Positions 46,151 to 58,731 of a stretch of 64,000 nucleotides of DNA are shown here, piece after piece; the first letter of the stretch is position 1, and every line of letters begins with the position of its first letter. The stretch covers positions 25,307,958 through 25,371,957 of the forward strand of contig CM034613.1 in NCBI GenBank assembly GCA_020091685.1. Direction: 5' to 3'. The stretch comes from Lutjanus erythropterus (lineage: Eukaryota; Chordata; Actinopteri; Lutjaniformes; Lutjanidae). The position numbers and the translations under genes are program-made. A model generated the notes under the pieces. The model saw only the letters and a program-made list of their open reading frames with translations. It made no database searches and was not told the DNA's origin.

Positions 46151-48500
46151 TCCAGAGGTGTCCACTGGTACACATGCTAGTTCATGGTCCAACATCACAA
46201 AAACTATCATACTGGAGTTGTGAGGTTTGAGCTTCTGTCCAGTATTTGTACTTTAAAGTAGTAATGGTGCATGCAAAAATGAGTACTGCAGTCCAAATAG
46301 TGAGTTGGTCTTTAAAGAGGTCATAATCCTATGTTGTACGAAATCTATGGTCGAAGCATTTCCCACTGCTCCCTCCTAACTGGTCACAGCAGAGACAGAC
46401 AGGCTGCAGTAACACTGTAAGAGTGCAGGACGTGTGCAGCGTCTTAAATTATAACTGCTGGAGATGGACGGTCTCCAGGTTGAAGGAGGACTGACCACGG
46501 TGCGACTTTTTCACTTATAAATTCAGCTATTTTTCCCACACAAATTGCCAAAAACACAACCTACTGCCACACTACTGTTTGTTCTTATATCATATCGTGT
46601 AAGGTAAGGTGTGGGATTTTAAAAGCGTGGCATTATCCAGTGAAGGATCAGTTGATGTTGTTGACTCAGGAAGCAAACAGCAACACAAGCTGTGAATCAT
46701 ATTTATTATAAAATTGATCTTAAGTTACTTTCTCTTGTTTTAGGTAGACTGAGATTCATTCCATCACAGTTGTTTACAGCAGTTACAGTCTTACATGTTT
46801 TTTTTTTTAGAAATATGTTGACAAACACTTGTGATTATCAGTTTATTTCTGATTTCTTGAGATAAAGCTGTTTGTTTTGGTTGAGAAGGAAAATTCTCAT
46901 CTATGATTCTCAGTGAACTGCGGCAACGTTTGAGAATTCTGCTGGGATTTACAGGATCAACGTGGATTTTGTTTTACACTAGTTCAGGTCATAAAAAGCT
47001 GTGAAACTTTCAGAAGAATGTTTTACCAAGAAGATTCTGACTACATTAGCTGTACTAGTGCAGTACTAGAATAACACACGTCAGGAGTCTCCATATGTTT
47101 GTATGTGTTTTAATTAATTTGTTGTTTCATTCATTCTCTTTGTCATACTGTATGAAAAATATTCATTTGGGCAAGATTATTTTATTGTGCTTTAAGTAAA
47201 GACTTGAAAAATCTGTCTTATGCCATGTGATGCTTGAGATCCCATGATGTCATTTTTAATATTTTCCCTCTTTTTGAAAAACATTATATTGTAATTATAG
47301 CTTGTTCAGAGAAAAAGAGAGAGAACACCGGGGCGGTCGACAAACAAGAACATTATCCACCTCTTCCCATCCCTCCCTTCACATATAGGCAGGAGAAAGT
47401 AACTGTGTTACTTCACTACATGATACTGTGGTCATCCAGTTATACAAGTACGTTGTTTTCAGAAATAGACTGAGGCAGATGTTTTATTGAAAATAAAAGT
47501 CTTTGAGGTGTCATGGAGAAGTGAGTCCAAAAAAAATAGATATACGGTGAAATAAATAGGAAAGTCTAGGCAAAGTCACCATTTGTGTGGCATTAATTTG
47601 TCCGTTCATTGATGGGGGAGTGTTCACCAGTATTCAGTATCACTCTGAAGTTTATCAGTCAGAACTCTTTGGTTTAATTTTTAAAGCAGGTCTGATTGTT
47701 TGATTGTGGCTCCTTTGGGCAGTGACTTAAACTGAGAGGTTGCTGAGTTGAGTTTAACATTATAGGAATAAATCACTTTATGAACTGCACTGATGTGTTT
47801 CTGCCACAAGATGGTGCCAGTGATGCGTTAACAATATTCATTGAAGTCACTTGTGTTAATTACAGACACGGAACAATGTTTTTTAAGTTTATAAAGATTG
47901 AAAGAAGACAATAATCTTGTTCTTGTGTTGAATTGTGTTTTGGGTAGTTATAAGTATGGAAACACCTTATATTAATACATGATTATTACTATTAATATCA
48001 TTATTTTAAACACTTGAACCTGCTGCTGCAGCCCTTCAAACTATCCAGTTCTCCTGTGTTCCAGGTCTTCTGAATAACTTAGTATTAAAGGTGCAGTTTA
48101 AATAAAGTAATAATAACTCGTAACTAATTTCATCTAATAGTCAACAAATTCACAAAACATATTGTTTTACAGAATGCACACGTCATATTGGTAAATCTGG
48201 AATATAAATATTGTCTGCATTTAGAAATGAGAATGTAACTGCACATGAACACAATATTGTGTTTTTATATCTGATATCTTGGTCTTTAAGTTGCATCAGT
48301 GGAGTAAAACAGTAAATGATGATCTATACCTGACTCAATAAATCTAAACTGTGACTAAAACACAATAAATCTTGACCACAGGATCGTGTAATAATAAGAA
48401 CAACATAAACAGATGATGTATATTATGTTTGTCTTCCGTCAGGAGTAACAAGTGAGACCACAGGAAAGAACCAAATTGGTGGAACATTTGTCTTATTAAG
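46151..48500. other. 3' flank of the Ig gene and spacer
   Basis: AT-rich sequence with no second Ig exon found. The segment 47761-47930 is partly duplicated at about 57996-58460. Confidence 0.4.
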
Positions 48501-48514
48501 GTACACAGTTGGGT

Positions 48515-48660
48515 TATTCAAATGATCAGCTCATCATCAAGCCTCTGCAGAAGCCTGATAGCAGCCCGATCATTAGAATCAGTTGTGTTGGAGCAGGGAA
48601 ACATCTAAAACATGCAGAGCAGTAATACCTGAAAACCAGGATTATGAAACACTGCAGTAG
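48515..48660. mobile_element. decayed copy of the hAT-type MITE
   Basis: It shares AATGATCAGCTCATCATCAAGCCTCTGCAGAAGCCTGA and GTTGGAGCAGGGAAACATCTAAAACATGCAG with the intact element at 49263-49477, but carries point changes and a lost left end. Confidence 0.8.
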
Positions 48661-49262
48661 AAGGAGGGGTGGGACCTGAAGGCACCATCCGTCACAAGAA
48701 GAGGAAGAGGCAAAACTTAGTATCACAACGCAGGGTGCAGTTTTGTCTACAGTGTTTACCGGAATATCAAAGAAAGCGAAAATACTTGTGTGGGTGCAGT
48801 TAGCACTGCGGTGAGGATGATAGCATGAAAGGGGCCATTACTTGTAATATGGTGATGAAGGGGAGGGGTATGTTAGTGTTATTACAACTACGGCTGTCAG
48901 AGCTTCAACAAAACACTCATTTCTCTAGTTCTGTCCAGAGGCGTGTTACCAAGAAAGAGGCTCAACGAATTGCATGAACTGCTCAACAAAACCTAAAACC
49001 CCAGTCATAATGGGTATCACGATGGTGGTTTTCAGCTTTCTTTGTTAACTCAGGGTTTCGTCTTCAGACTCTGTGCGTGCTCACATAAGTGAGGCGATCA
49101 TGAGCCGAACACTTCTATCAAAATGATCAAGTTGTTATAATTAAGAGCTGTGGAAAATATTTTAGGGCAAAAAGCAACACTGTTGCTACAAATACAGCAG
49201 GAGAAGAATAATGTTGTCAGAAAGTTACTGAGTGAAATACTTGTATATAAAGTTCTTTAAAG

Positions 49263-49477
49263 CAGTGTTCCCCAACCCTGGTCCTCAGAGCTTCACTGTC
49301 CTACATGTTTTATATGTTTCCCTGCTCCAACACACCTGATTCAAATGATCAGCTCGTCATCAAGCCTCTGCAGAAGCCTGACAACAACCTGATCATTTGA
49401 ATCAGGTGTGTTGGAGCAGGGAAACATCTAAAACATGCAGGACAGTAGGCCCTGAGGACCAGGGTTGGGGAACACTG
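49263..49477. mobile_element. hAT-superfamily MITE, 215 bp, with 8-bp target duplication
   Basis: The termini CAGTGTTCCCCAACCCTGG and their inverted copy (CCAGGGTTGGGGAACACTG) are perfect over 19 bases. Nearly the whole element is an imperfect palindrome. It is flanked by the direct repeat CTTTAAAG at 49255-49262 and 49478-49485. An 8-bp duplication with CAGTG termini is diagnostic of hAT transposition. There is no coding capacity. The clean ends suggest a recent insertion. It lies about 75 bp upstream of the ISRE of the NLR gene. Confidence 0.93.
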
Positions 49478-49549
49478 CTTTAAAGGATTCTAGGAGGAGG
49501 AGCAGCACCGATCATGTGACCTGGAAGCATGACAATAGGGAGGGAACCT

Positions 49550-49561
49550 GAAAGTGAAAGT
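49550..49561 (+). promoter_or_regulatory. ISRE/IRF-like element upstream of the NLR gene
   Basis: GAAAGTGAAAGT matches the interferon-stimulated response element form GAAANNGAAA. It lies about 64 bases before a candidate non-coding first exon that ends at donor 49625 (CAGG|GTGAGT). Interferon induction is inferred. Confidence 0.55.
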
Positions 49562-49680
49562 GTTCAGGCTTCATTTTGTGTCGACAGATCAGATCACATG
49601 CAGGAGAAGTGAACACTGATGCAGGGTGAGTTTATGATTTTTATATTATATTTTATTATTTTACTCCCTCCCTCCCTAAG

Positions 49681-49683
<3 letters not shown>

Positions 49684-49728
<45 letters not shown>
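49684..49728. repeat. (TG)n microsatellite
   Basis: About 22 TG units in the first intron of the NLR gene, followed by AT-rich intronic sequence to 51264 with no other gene. Confidence 0.95.
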
Positions 49729-49729
<1 letters not shown>

Positions 49730-51283
49730 TAACTCGTTGTTCTTGTGTCTGACTCTCAGGGGCGGTTTTTGATATGGGTTTCAGAATTAACGTCTTCCAT
49801 CATGACTGTTAAAAATTTAACCAGACAACCAGGCGCATTCATTGCTATCTGTAATGTAGGGCCTACTAGTACTTGCTCAAGAGTGAGGGGGGGTTAATTC
49901 TACGCCAAAGATCGCCCATACATTTAGGAGAGAGAAATATCTCTTATCTGGTAACTCTGCTTAGTATAGTCTACTGTAAGTAGCCTGGCTGGCTGGAGCG
50001 GCAACTAATAACCAGCTCGCAAAATAAAACAGAACAAAAACAAACAAACACAAAATCACCAGTCATCATTATACAAACTTATAATTTCCACCGATGTGTT
50101 TTCTAAATTCTATCACCCATATGTGAGAAGTGAGCAGTGAGCACCTTCAGTGCTCCTGCCTCCTGTGCTGAAGTCTCACGCACAACCTGTCGAAGGGGAA
50201 GGTGGAGGGGGGGATTCAGGCCTTCTCCCTGATCCAGCCTCGGCTGTAGGCATGCATCTAATAGTGTAACCATACCATAAGTTGGCCATATTAATCGCGT
50301 CAGTAATTGCTTCCAAATAAAGCACATTTAATTCGTAGTATTATCAAACCAGGCCCATAATGTCACAATTAATTTTTCCTGGGTTGTGCGAAATCGCAGA
50401 AAAAACCTATACAAAATGACAATTGTCATCTACAATCACGGTTTTATGATCTATGTGGAGTAAGTTAGAAAATAAATGTTTTTTTTAATAATTAATTAAT
50501 TTTAATTTTTTTTTTTTTTTGAATTTTACTCCATCAACCATTGAGTAGAACAGCACTCATTGAGATGGGTTGAGAAATAAAAGTTAGTGGTTTTTAACCA
50601 GAAACGTGTATCTGTTCACAGGTCCATGTGTGTATAATAAATAACAACAGACTGAAAGCATGCAGTTTGCCCAGAAGGGATTAATAAAGTACAGATTTCT
50701 TTTCTTTTTTTTTCTGAGCCCCATCCCTCTAACAGTATTACTGTACCGCTTGAAAATCAAACAATGTTGATGATGCTTCATAAATTCAGTGTCACAAAAA
50801 TCAGATAACAGAGACACATAAAAAAGGACAAAGAAAAGAAAATCAATACAAATAGATAAATAGATAGTAACAATTGGGTAGTAAGAAAAACAGAAAATAA
50901 AACTGATATATGTTAAAAATTTCTGAGTGCTCTTCTTGTAAAATATCAATAGTGTTTCATAGCACTGTGTGTTGTGCAAAGTGCAATCATGTTAATTGTG
51001 CAATTTAGGAATGCCTTATTTTAATTTTATCTGCCTTCTATACTGTAATAATTGTTGTATTTATGTCTTATTTTGACTTCTGTGTGCGCTTGTTTTATAT
51101 TTAATAGTTCTTTTTTCTGTTTATAGCCTATGTAAGTTATCTGGTTAAATTCAGACACAGGGGGTGTTTGCCCAGGGCACCAAATAGGCTAGGACTGCCC
51201 CTGCTGACTCTTAAATAAATTCGTGCTCTGAGCTCACAGTCAGTGCTCCTGTTTGTCCTCTCAGACTGACCTCAGAACAGAAG

Positions 51284-54200
51284 ATGAGTGTTTGTGTGGA
51301 GGAAGACGAGGACAGAGCAGAGTCTCCAGTGTCCAGCTGTCTGTCTCTGAAGAGTGACCGGTCCAAAGATTTTATTCTAAACTTCAGTGCTGAACCTGGA
51401 CCCTCATACACAAAGTAAGAGTCTGTTTTTACTGTAAAATCTGAAAGAATATGCTTCACCTAGATGTGTGATTTTGTCATATTTGTCCTATAAATATTTT
51501 ATTGGTTTGAGTCTTCCTCGGATCAGCTGTTATGACCAATCAGATTCATGTTGAATTAGTTCAAAATGTTTATCAGTTGGTCATTGATCACCTTCATTCT
51601 GGTTTTGACAGTTTAAGTTGAAAATATGATGAAGAAAATGTACGTGGACCTTTGAGCTCAGATTTTGTCCACCGTCTGTTGTTCCTGAAGCTGAAGAACA
51701 GAAAAGCTTTCTGTGGATAAAAAAATGATATTTTCCTTCATTTAATAGTTGAAAGCAGAAAGTGACAGAAAACATAAAGGTCTGGACTCAAACCTGACAC
51801 CACTGTTACATGCTCTGTGTCTACTGGTTTACCAAACTTTTTAAACCACTTCAGACCCCAGTCCAAACCTCAACTGTCCAGAGGGGCTATCAAACAGTAA
51901 AGGATATAATCAGCTGTCTTTAATGGGGGACTTTTATTGTGAAGGATCTGTGGGAAGTGTTGAGAAAAGTAATGTTCTCTGTAACATTTTCTGACAAGTC
52001 ATTGTAGTGATGAAGAAATGTCTTCACAGAGAGGGGAAGAGGAGTCACGTTTGTGAGGTGGAGCAGCCATCCTGCTGTGTTTTGTGTCAGGACATCCTGA
52101 AGGATCCAGTCTCTACCAGCTGTGGACACTGGTTCTGCAGACAGTGCATCAGCTCATACTGGGACCAGTCTGCTTCATCAGGAGACTCCCCCTGTCCCCA
52201 GTGTGGAGACAGATCCAGAACAAGAGCTGAACAAAGTAAGACTACACGTCTGCTGATGTGTTCCTGTGTGAAAACACGGCTTGTTTTAATGCAGTTGTTG
52301 TGTCTTACAGCACGGTCAGTTCACATCTTTATGAATATCAGTACATTTAAAGTCCAACTGAAATTTAACTGCTTGTTTTTTTCTGCTCTGTATCACCTGT
52401 CCTGTGTTCTCCTTTGGGAGTTAGAAGTAACTAAACTTTCCCGCAACCTGGACAAGGCTGACTGAAGAAAAATACGTTTGTTATGAATAAATAACTCTGC
52501 AACGTTGCTCGTATAATATCTGGAGAATTTTTTGCCCTTCATTCTTTTGAGTCGGTGTTGTCGAGCAGATGAGCAGCTCATGCACTGGGGCCTTACAGGG
52601 GGTGGATACTTCCCTCTGATTGGGCGCTGAGAGCTTAGATTTTCTCTTTCCTCAAGAAGACAAACCAAGACCGAAGCCTGTTAGAAAGAACTATTAAACT
52701 GTGTGTAAAGCAATAACATCAAAAATCTCATTTTATTTGTATAGTCCAATATCACAAATAAGAACTTTCCTCACTGATGTTCCCTTGAAACGTGACTTTA
52801 TATCTTTTACTTCCATATATTTTCTTATGTTATGGTTTCTTGGTAATGAAAATAATGAGCTGTTCTTCTCTTTCAGCAGATCGTGGTCTGCAGGAGGTTT
52901 TAGATGAATATAAGATCAGTCTGAGGAGGAGATGTGAACATGTGACTGAAGGAACCGATGGAACAGGAAGTGGAACCCTCCTCAACAGGATCTACACTGA
53001 GCTCTACATCACAGAGGGACAGAGTGAAGAGGTTAATACCCAACATGAGGTGAGACAGCTGGAGACAACATCCAAGAAGAAGACCCCCTATGACACTCCA
53101 GTCAAGTGCCAGGACATCTTTAAAGCCTTACCTGACCAACAGAGACACATCAGAGTCGTTCTGACCAACGGCGTCGCTGGAGTTGGAAAAACCTTCTCAG
53201 TGCAGAAGTTCACTCTGGACTGGGCAGAGGGTTTGGAAAACCAAGATGTCAGTCTGCTGATTCTGCTTTCGTTCAGGGAGCTGAACTTGATCAAAGATGA
53301 GCAGTACAGTCTTCTCAGTCTGCTCCATGTTTTCCATCCAACATTACAGAAGGTCACAGCAGAGAAGCTGGCTGTCTGTAAACTTGCGTTCATCTTTGAC
53401 GGCCTGGATGAAAGCAGACTTTCACTGGATTTCAACAACAGTCAGGTTGTGTCTGATGTCACACAGAAGTCATCAGTCAACGTGCTGCTGACAAACCTCA
53501 TCAAGGGGAATCTGCTTCCCTCGGCTCTGGTCTGGATAACTTCCAGACCTGCAGCAGCCAATCAGATCCCTCCTGAGTGTTTTGACAGGGTAACAGAAGT
53601 ACGAGGCTTCACTGACGTCCAGAAGGAGGAGTACTTCAGGAGGAGGTTCAGTGATGAAGATCTGTCCAGCAGAATCATCTCACACATCAAGACATCCAGG
53701 AGCCTCCACATCATGTGTCTGATCCCAGTCTTCTGCTGGATCACTGCTACAGTTCTGGAGGACATGTTGACTACAGAGCAGAGAGGAGAGCTGCCCAAGA
53801 CCCTGACTGACCTGTACTCACACTTCCTGCTGGTTCAGACAAAGAGGAAGAACAAGAAGTACCATGAGGGACAAGAGACAAGTCCACAGGAGCTGACCAA
53901 GGCTGACAGGGAAGTTCTTCTGAAGCTGGGGAGGCTGGCGTTTGAACAACTGAAGGAAGGAAACATCATGTTCTACCAAGAAGACCTGGAGCGATGTGGT
54001 CTGGATGTCACAGAGGCCTCGGTGTACTCAGGAGTTTGTACAGAGATCTTCAAAAGGGAGAGCGTGATCTTCCAGAAAACAGTCTACTGCTTTGTTCATC
54101 TGAGCGTTCAGGAGTTTCTGGCTGCAGTCTACATGTTCCACTGTTTCACCAACAGGAACACACAGGTACTGGAGGACTTCCTGGGGGAAAAATGTGTTGA

Positions 54201-56451
54201 TTCAACTCTGGATGCCTTCTTGATGGCAGCAATGGAGAAATCCCTCAAAAGTAAAAATGGTCACCTGGACCTGTTTGTCCGCTTCCTTCATGGCCTCTCT
54301 CTGGAGTCCAACCAGAGACTCTTAGGAGTCCTGCTGGGTCAGACAGACAACGGTCCAGAAATCATCCAGAGAGCCATCAACAACCTGAAGGAGATGAACA
54401 TTTATTCCTCTCCTGACAGAAACATCAACATCTTCCACTGTCTGACGGAGATGAACGACCGCTCAGTACATCAGGAGATCCAAGAGTTCCTGAAGTCAGA
54501 GAACAGATCGGAGAAGGAACTCTCTGAGATCCACTGTTCAGCTCTGGCCTACATGCTGCAGATGTCAGAGGAGGTTCTGGATGAGTTGGACGTGCAGAAG
54601 TACAACACATCAGCGGAGGGACGGTGGAGTCTGATTCCAGCTGTGAGGAACTGCAGAAAGGCTCGGTAAGTCCAGATGTGATTCACATTATAAAGCAAAG
54701 CTGAAGATGAAGATAGATAAACTATATTGATCCCACATTGGAGAAATTCACTCAGTATGGCAGATCAAGGAGAGAGTAATAAATAGAGATGTTATCTGTA
54801 TTCACAGACTTATTGACTGTGGACTCACAGAGGCTCACTGTGAAATCGTGGCCTCAGCTCTGAAGTCCAACCCCTCCCGCCTGACTGAGCTCGACCTGCG
54901 TAACAACTTCCTGGAGGATTCAGGGGTGAAGCTTCTATCAACCGGTCTGGAGAGTCCAAACTGTAGACTGGAGACTCTGAGGTCAGTTGTGTTTTGTTCT
55001 GTGCTTATCTACAAAATTTAAATCCACAACAGAAAGTTTGTCTGTAAACAGTGGTATATCCCAAAGCTCAAGATGTTTACTGTTAAAGACCGTTCTTTTT
55101 AAAGTTTGTCGCATTATTTCACCTTTTCCATCTGCTCATGTATCTCTAAAGTCAGTAAACAGCCTTTTTTCAGCTTTGTGGATTAAAAAGTTCAGTATTT
55201 GCCTCCCGGATGTAGTATAAAAGCGTAAAGGAAAAAATATGGGGAAAAAAATTGGCTGCGGTGTCTGGGCTTAGCCCCAAATCCTCTCAACTCCTAGATC
55301 CACCCCTGTTTGGGGACATTAAACATCACCTCAGTGTTGATGTGCTTTGTGATCTGCATAGAGTCTGTTTTTAGAATAAAGTGTCAGATTTTATTAGATT
55401 TTAAATGTTATATTATCTGTATTTACAGACTTATTGACTGTGGACTCACAGAGGCTCACTGTGAAATTGTGGCCTCAGCTCTGAAGTCCAACGCCTCCCA
55501 CCTGACTGAGCTCGACCTGAGTTGCAATGACCTGTTTGATTCAGGGGTGAAGCTTCTGTCAGCCGGTCTGGAGAGTCCAAACTGTAGACTGGAGACTCTG
55601 AGGTCAGTTCAACTTTTTTTTCTGTGTTTTTCTGAACACGAATCACAACAACCAAAGTTTTTCTGTCTGAACAGTTTGGCTCCAAATACAGTCTGTAGTC
55701 AAACTGGATTCATGTCAGTCAGAAGGATTTATACAACAATGTGCTGAGACAGAGACAGAGTGTGTGAAGCAGATGTTTAAATGCAGACGTTTGAAGTGTC
55801 TTTAGTTGAGTCTGATCTGAACTTCAACATGCGATGATGCTTCTGGACAGGAAATGATAGTGAAAGTCTTATTTATTACCTTCTGGAACTCTGTAGTAAA
55901 CATCTGTCTTAGTATTGTTTTAAAATACTATCAGAGAAATGTTGAACTGCACATTTAAAACCATCATATAACAAGAAAAATCTACACAAGATAATTCACT
56001 CTGAAACTCATGATTTTCCCCTTATTTTCTACATCAAGTTTTTTTTATTGATTAAATGAAAATGAAAAAAAATGAATGATTAAATGAATAAATAAACTCC
56101 ATTTCAACTGTCTGACAAAAACAAATATATTCATTATTTTTCTTCAACATTCTGATGAAGCTGTATGATGTTCACACTGACTGAACTGTTTACCTCTAAA
56201 GTGACATCATTTATTCTTTATTCAGATTGAGGGACTGCAGGCTGTCAAAGACCAGCTGTGATTCTCTGGTCTCAGCTCTGAAGTCCAATCCCTCCCATCT
56301 GAGAGAGCTGGACCTGAGAGACAACGGGCTGCAGGATTCGGATGTGAAGCTGCTACTTGATCTTGTGGAGAGTCCACGCAACAGACTGGAGACTCTGACG
56401 TCAGTGGAGGGGCGGAGTCAGTCCCTGCTGGTTTCAGCGGTATTGAACTGA
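51284..56451 (+). CDS. NLR-C type immune receptor: RING, FISNA-NACHT, LRRs (NLRC3-like)
   Basis: The coding exons are 51284-51414, 52030-52235, 52877-54665, 54808-54981, 55429-55602 and 56226-56451, all in frame, for 899 residues. Exon 1 gives an acidic N-terminus ([19 protein letters not shown]). Exon 2 encodes a RING finger ([26 protein letters not shown]). The large exon encodes FISNA ([17 protein letters not shown]) and NACHT, with Walker A GVAGVGKT (about 211-218), Walker B IFDGLDES (about 284-291) and the [14 protein letters not shown] helical motif. Three exons follow with one LRR unit set each; the first two are both 174 bases long. There is no B30.2 exon. NLR-C proteins are fish-expanded cytosolic receptors, and RING suggests E3 ubiquitin-ligase activity. 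The RING exon acceptor (CACAG|A) was chosen by frame. The third coding exon has an adjacent NAGNAG acceptor. The expected donor after the last LRR is absent, so the frame reads on to TGA at 56449. Confidence 0.88.
55010..55320 (-). mobile_element. transposon fragment in an NLR intron
   Basis: Its reverse complement starts near AGGGGTGGATCTAGGAGTTG. It shares GGGGCTAAGCCCAGA and GCAAATACTGAACTTTTTAA with a copy in the opposite orientation at 59165-59400. The termini look hAT-like, but neither copy is complete. Confidence 0.6.
55603..56225 (+). other. NLR intron before the last coding exon
   Basis: AT-rich sequence without coding signal. No further LRR exon could be seen in it. Confidence 0.45.
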
Positions 56452-57730
56452 ACACGGTTTGTATCAAAGCAAAGACTCAGTGTTTCCTGCTTTTCCTTGG
56501 TGAAGTTGTGACAGGAGGATGGTGATGGGCTTCAGGATTGGACGGAAAGAAAGGGAGAACAGTCAGCAAATCACAGGAGTCAGAAGCTCATTGTGATCAT
56601 GTGTTTGAGTTGATGTGAAGACAACTGTTGTTGTTGTTTTCATGTCAACAGGAGACAAACCCAACCCAAGACAAACCCAAGGAGATGATTTGACGGATGG
56701 ACTGATGGTAAAAATGCTGCCAGAGTGGTAGGAGTATTTAACCCCATTATTTAATCCGGAACTGGATTCTTGAACTGAACTTGAACTGAGTTTGAACTGA
56801 GTTTGAAACCATTTGGACTGAATTTGGATTGAAGTGTTAGAGATTGTATCCTTTCATAACTGTCATGATTTATGGTGTATGGTACATGATATTTCACTTC
56901 ACTTTGAAATGGTGACATTAATCTCTTACCTGTGAAAGACAAAAATGAGTTAACTCGAGAAAATAACGAAACCAAAATAGGAACAAGCTAAAACAAGATA
57001 GTTAAAGACCAGTCTAACAATAAATAAAACAATCTAAATTAAAGGAGCCATCTAACCAGGATGAGTTATCAAGTCTTAATTATTCCTTACATAGTATAAA
57101 GAACACTAAGGAGGGAAAAGTGTTTTTTGGAGTCTGCTTCGATTCCCAGTCATGTGACTTGAGTTCACAGGTATTTTCATGTTTGTCCTGTAATATTTCA
57201 AAAGTATATGTAATATTCAAACTGAGAACAGCTTTAAACAGCGGTAAATGCATCATTAAAGTGAGCAGTGAACATCTCATCTCAACAACCTGGCTAGATC
57301 ACCATGGTAACTGATGCTAACCCTAAATTTCAGATTAAAATTCATTATATAAGCAAAGCTGTCAACTTGTCTATCAGTGATAAAGGCTTGTGCAGTTGCA
57401 GCAGCAAAAACTGTATGTGTCGCTTTGCCAGGGGAACCTTAATGCATCCAGTTGTGGATGTAGAAAATCCTTTTCCCTGTTTGCTTCAGGTCATATTAAG
57501 ACTTTAAATGTTCCACAGCAGATCATCCACATACTGACAGAGTGATGATGCAGCTACAGACATGTAGATGTTTTTATTTGATCCTGATCTGCTGCCAAAT
57601 CCATCTTACACTGCTGATATTGTAGCTTATAGAGCAGTGATTAGAAAATGGATTTAACTCGTGATCACAGATAATATTCAATCAATAAAACTGATTTAAC
57701 TTTGATTTTTGTGTATTTTATATCTCGTGT
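56452..57730 (+). other. NLR 3'UTR region and spacer
   Basis: Likely 3'UTR, possibly with a spliced non-coding exon around 56651-56730. AATAAA is at 57684. ORFs here have no recognisable domains. Confidence 0.4.
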
Positions 57731-57734
57731 GCTG

Positions 57735-57750
57735 CCACTAGAGGGCAGTG
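57735..57750 (+). promoter_or_regulatory. CTCF-like motif
   Basis: CCACTAGAGGGCAGTG fits every position of the vertebrate CTCF core consensus CCACNAGRKGGCRSYR. It is located between the NLR gene and the next immune-type exon. Confidence 0.45.
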
Positions 57751-57937
57751 TGACCTTGGTAGTTATTCTTGTTGAAGACAGTCAGCTTTTGGAAGTTAAA
57801 CTTGGTGCAGGAGATGGCGGCTGCAACATGACAAAAGTCCCATGACAGATCCAAAAAATCATGGTTAAAAACAACAATGAGAAAGAAAACAAAATACACA
57901 ACGAAATAGTATAACAATGAATGCATTTACGCTTAGG

Positions 57938-57998
57938 AGCATCTAAAACATGCAGGGCAGTGTGTCTTGAGGTCCAGGGTAGAGAAACACTGCATTAT
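57938..57998. mobile_element. fragment of the hAT-type MITE
   Basis: GAGCATCTAAAACATGCAGGGCAGTG, then GAGGTCCAGGGTAGAGAAACACTGC, match the right half of the element at 49263-49477. Confidence 0.7.
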
Positions 57999-58685
57999 AG
58001 GAATAAATCACTTTATAAACTGCAATGATGTATTTCTGCCACAAGATGAAGCCAGAGGTTAAACTCTTAACATGAGACAACGTGTGTGTTTGGTTCAGTG
58101 TTCACTGAGCTGCTGGCTGCAGAGACACATGAAGACACTGTACACTGTAAGTCTTAGTGATCAAATCTTTTTTTGTTTTTTGCTCAGATTTGATGTTTAA
58201 TATTTAATAAATATTATTGTATTTAACATTACATTATTATGGTGGTGACCAAAGACACAGAGAGGCTGCTACATCAAAGCTAAGAAGATTTTTCAATAAA
58301 TTACTGATCTGATCTGTGACTCAAAACGGTCGGTCATTGCATGACAATATACTTTTAAATATTATAATAATATGCACTGAAAGCACTTGTGATAATTATA
58401 GACACAGAACAATGTATTTTTAAGTTTAGAAAGATTGAAAGAAGACAATAATCTTGGCAGTCTTGAATAGATAAACAGTGAATTTTCATTTTTGGGTGTA
58501 CCATCCCTTTAATGTCGACAGAGGTTACTTTAAGTTTCGTCTCTATGCGCACTGTCACTGCAGCAAACAGTGAAACAACAAGACCGGTTATAACCAGACA
58601 TGACATGAGAAACTTATCAGGAGCTGTTTTACACCTGTTTCTCGGTATCATCTTTGTCTATGAGACCGTTTGGATGTAGAAGAAC

Positions 58686-58687
<2 letters not shown>

Positions 58688-58730
<43 letters not shown>

Positions 58731-58731
58731 T
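58688..58731. repeat. (ATC)n trinucleotide repeat
   Basis: About 14 ATC/TCA units. The reverse strand reads polyaspartate in a short ORF that I do not believe codes. Confidence 0.9.

Noticed and set aside
50584..50979. 131-codon minus-strand ORF in the NLR first intron
   Set aside because: AT-rich compositional ORF rich in Phe, Tyr and Ser, with no domain or promoter.
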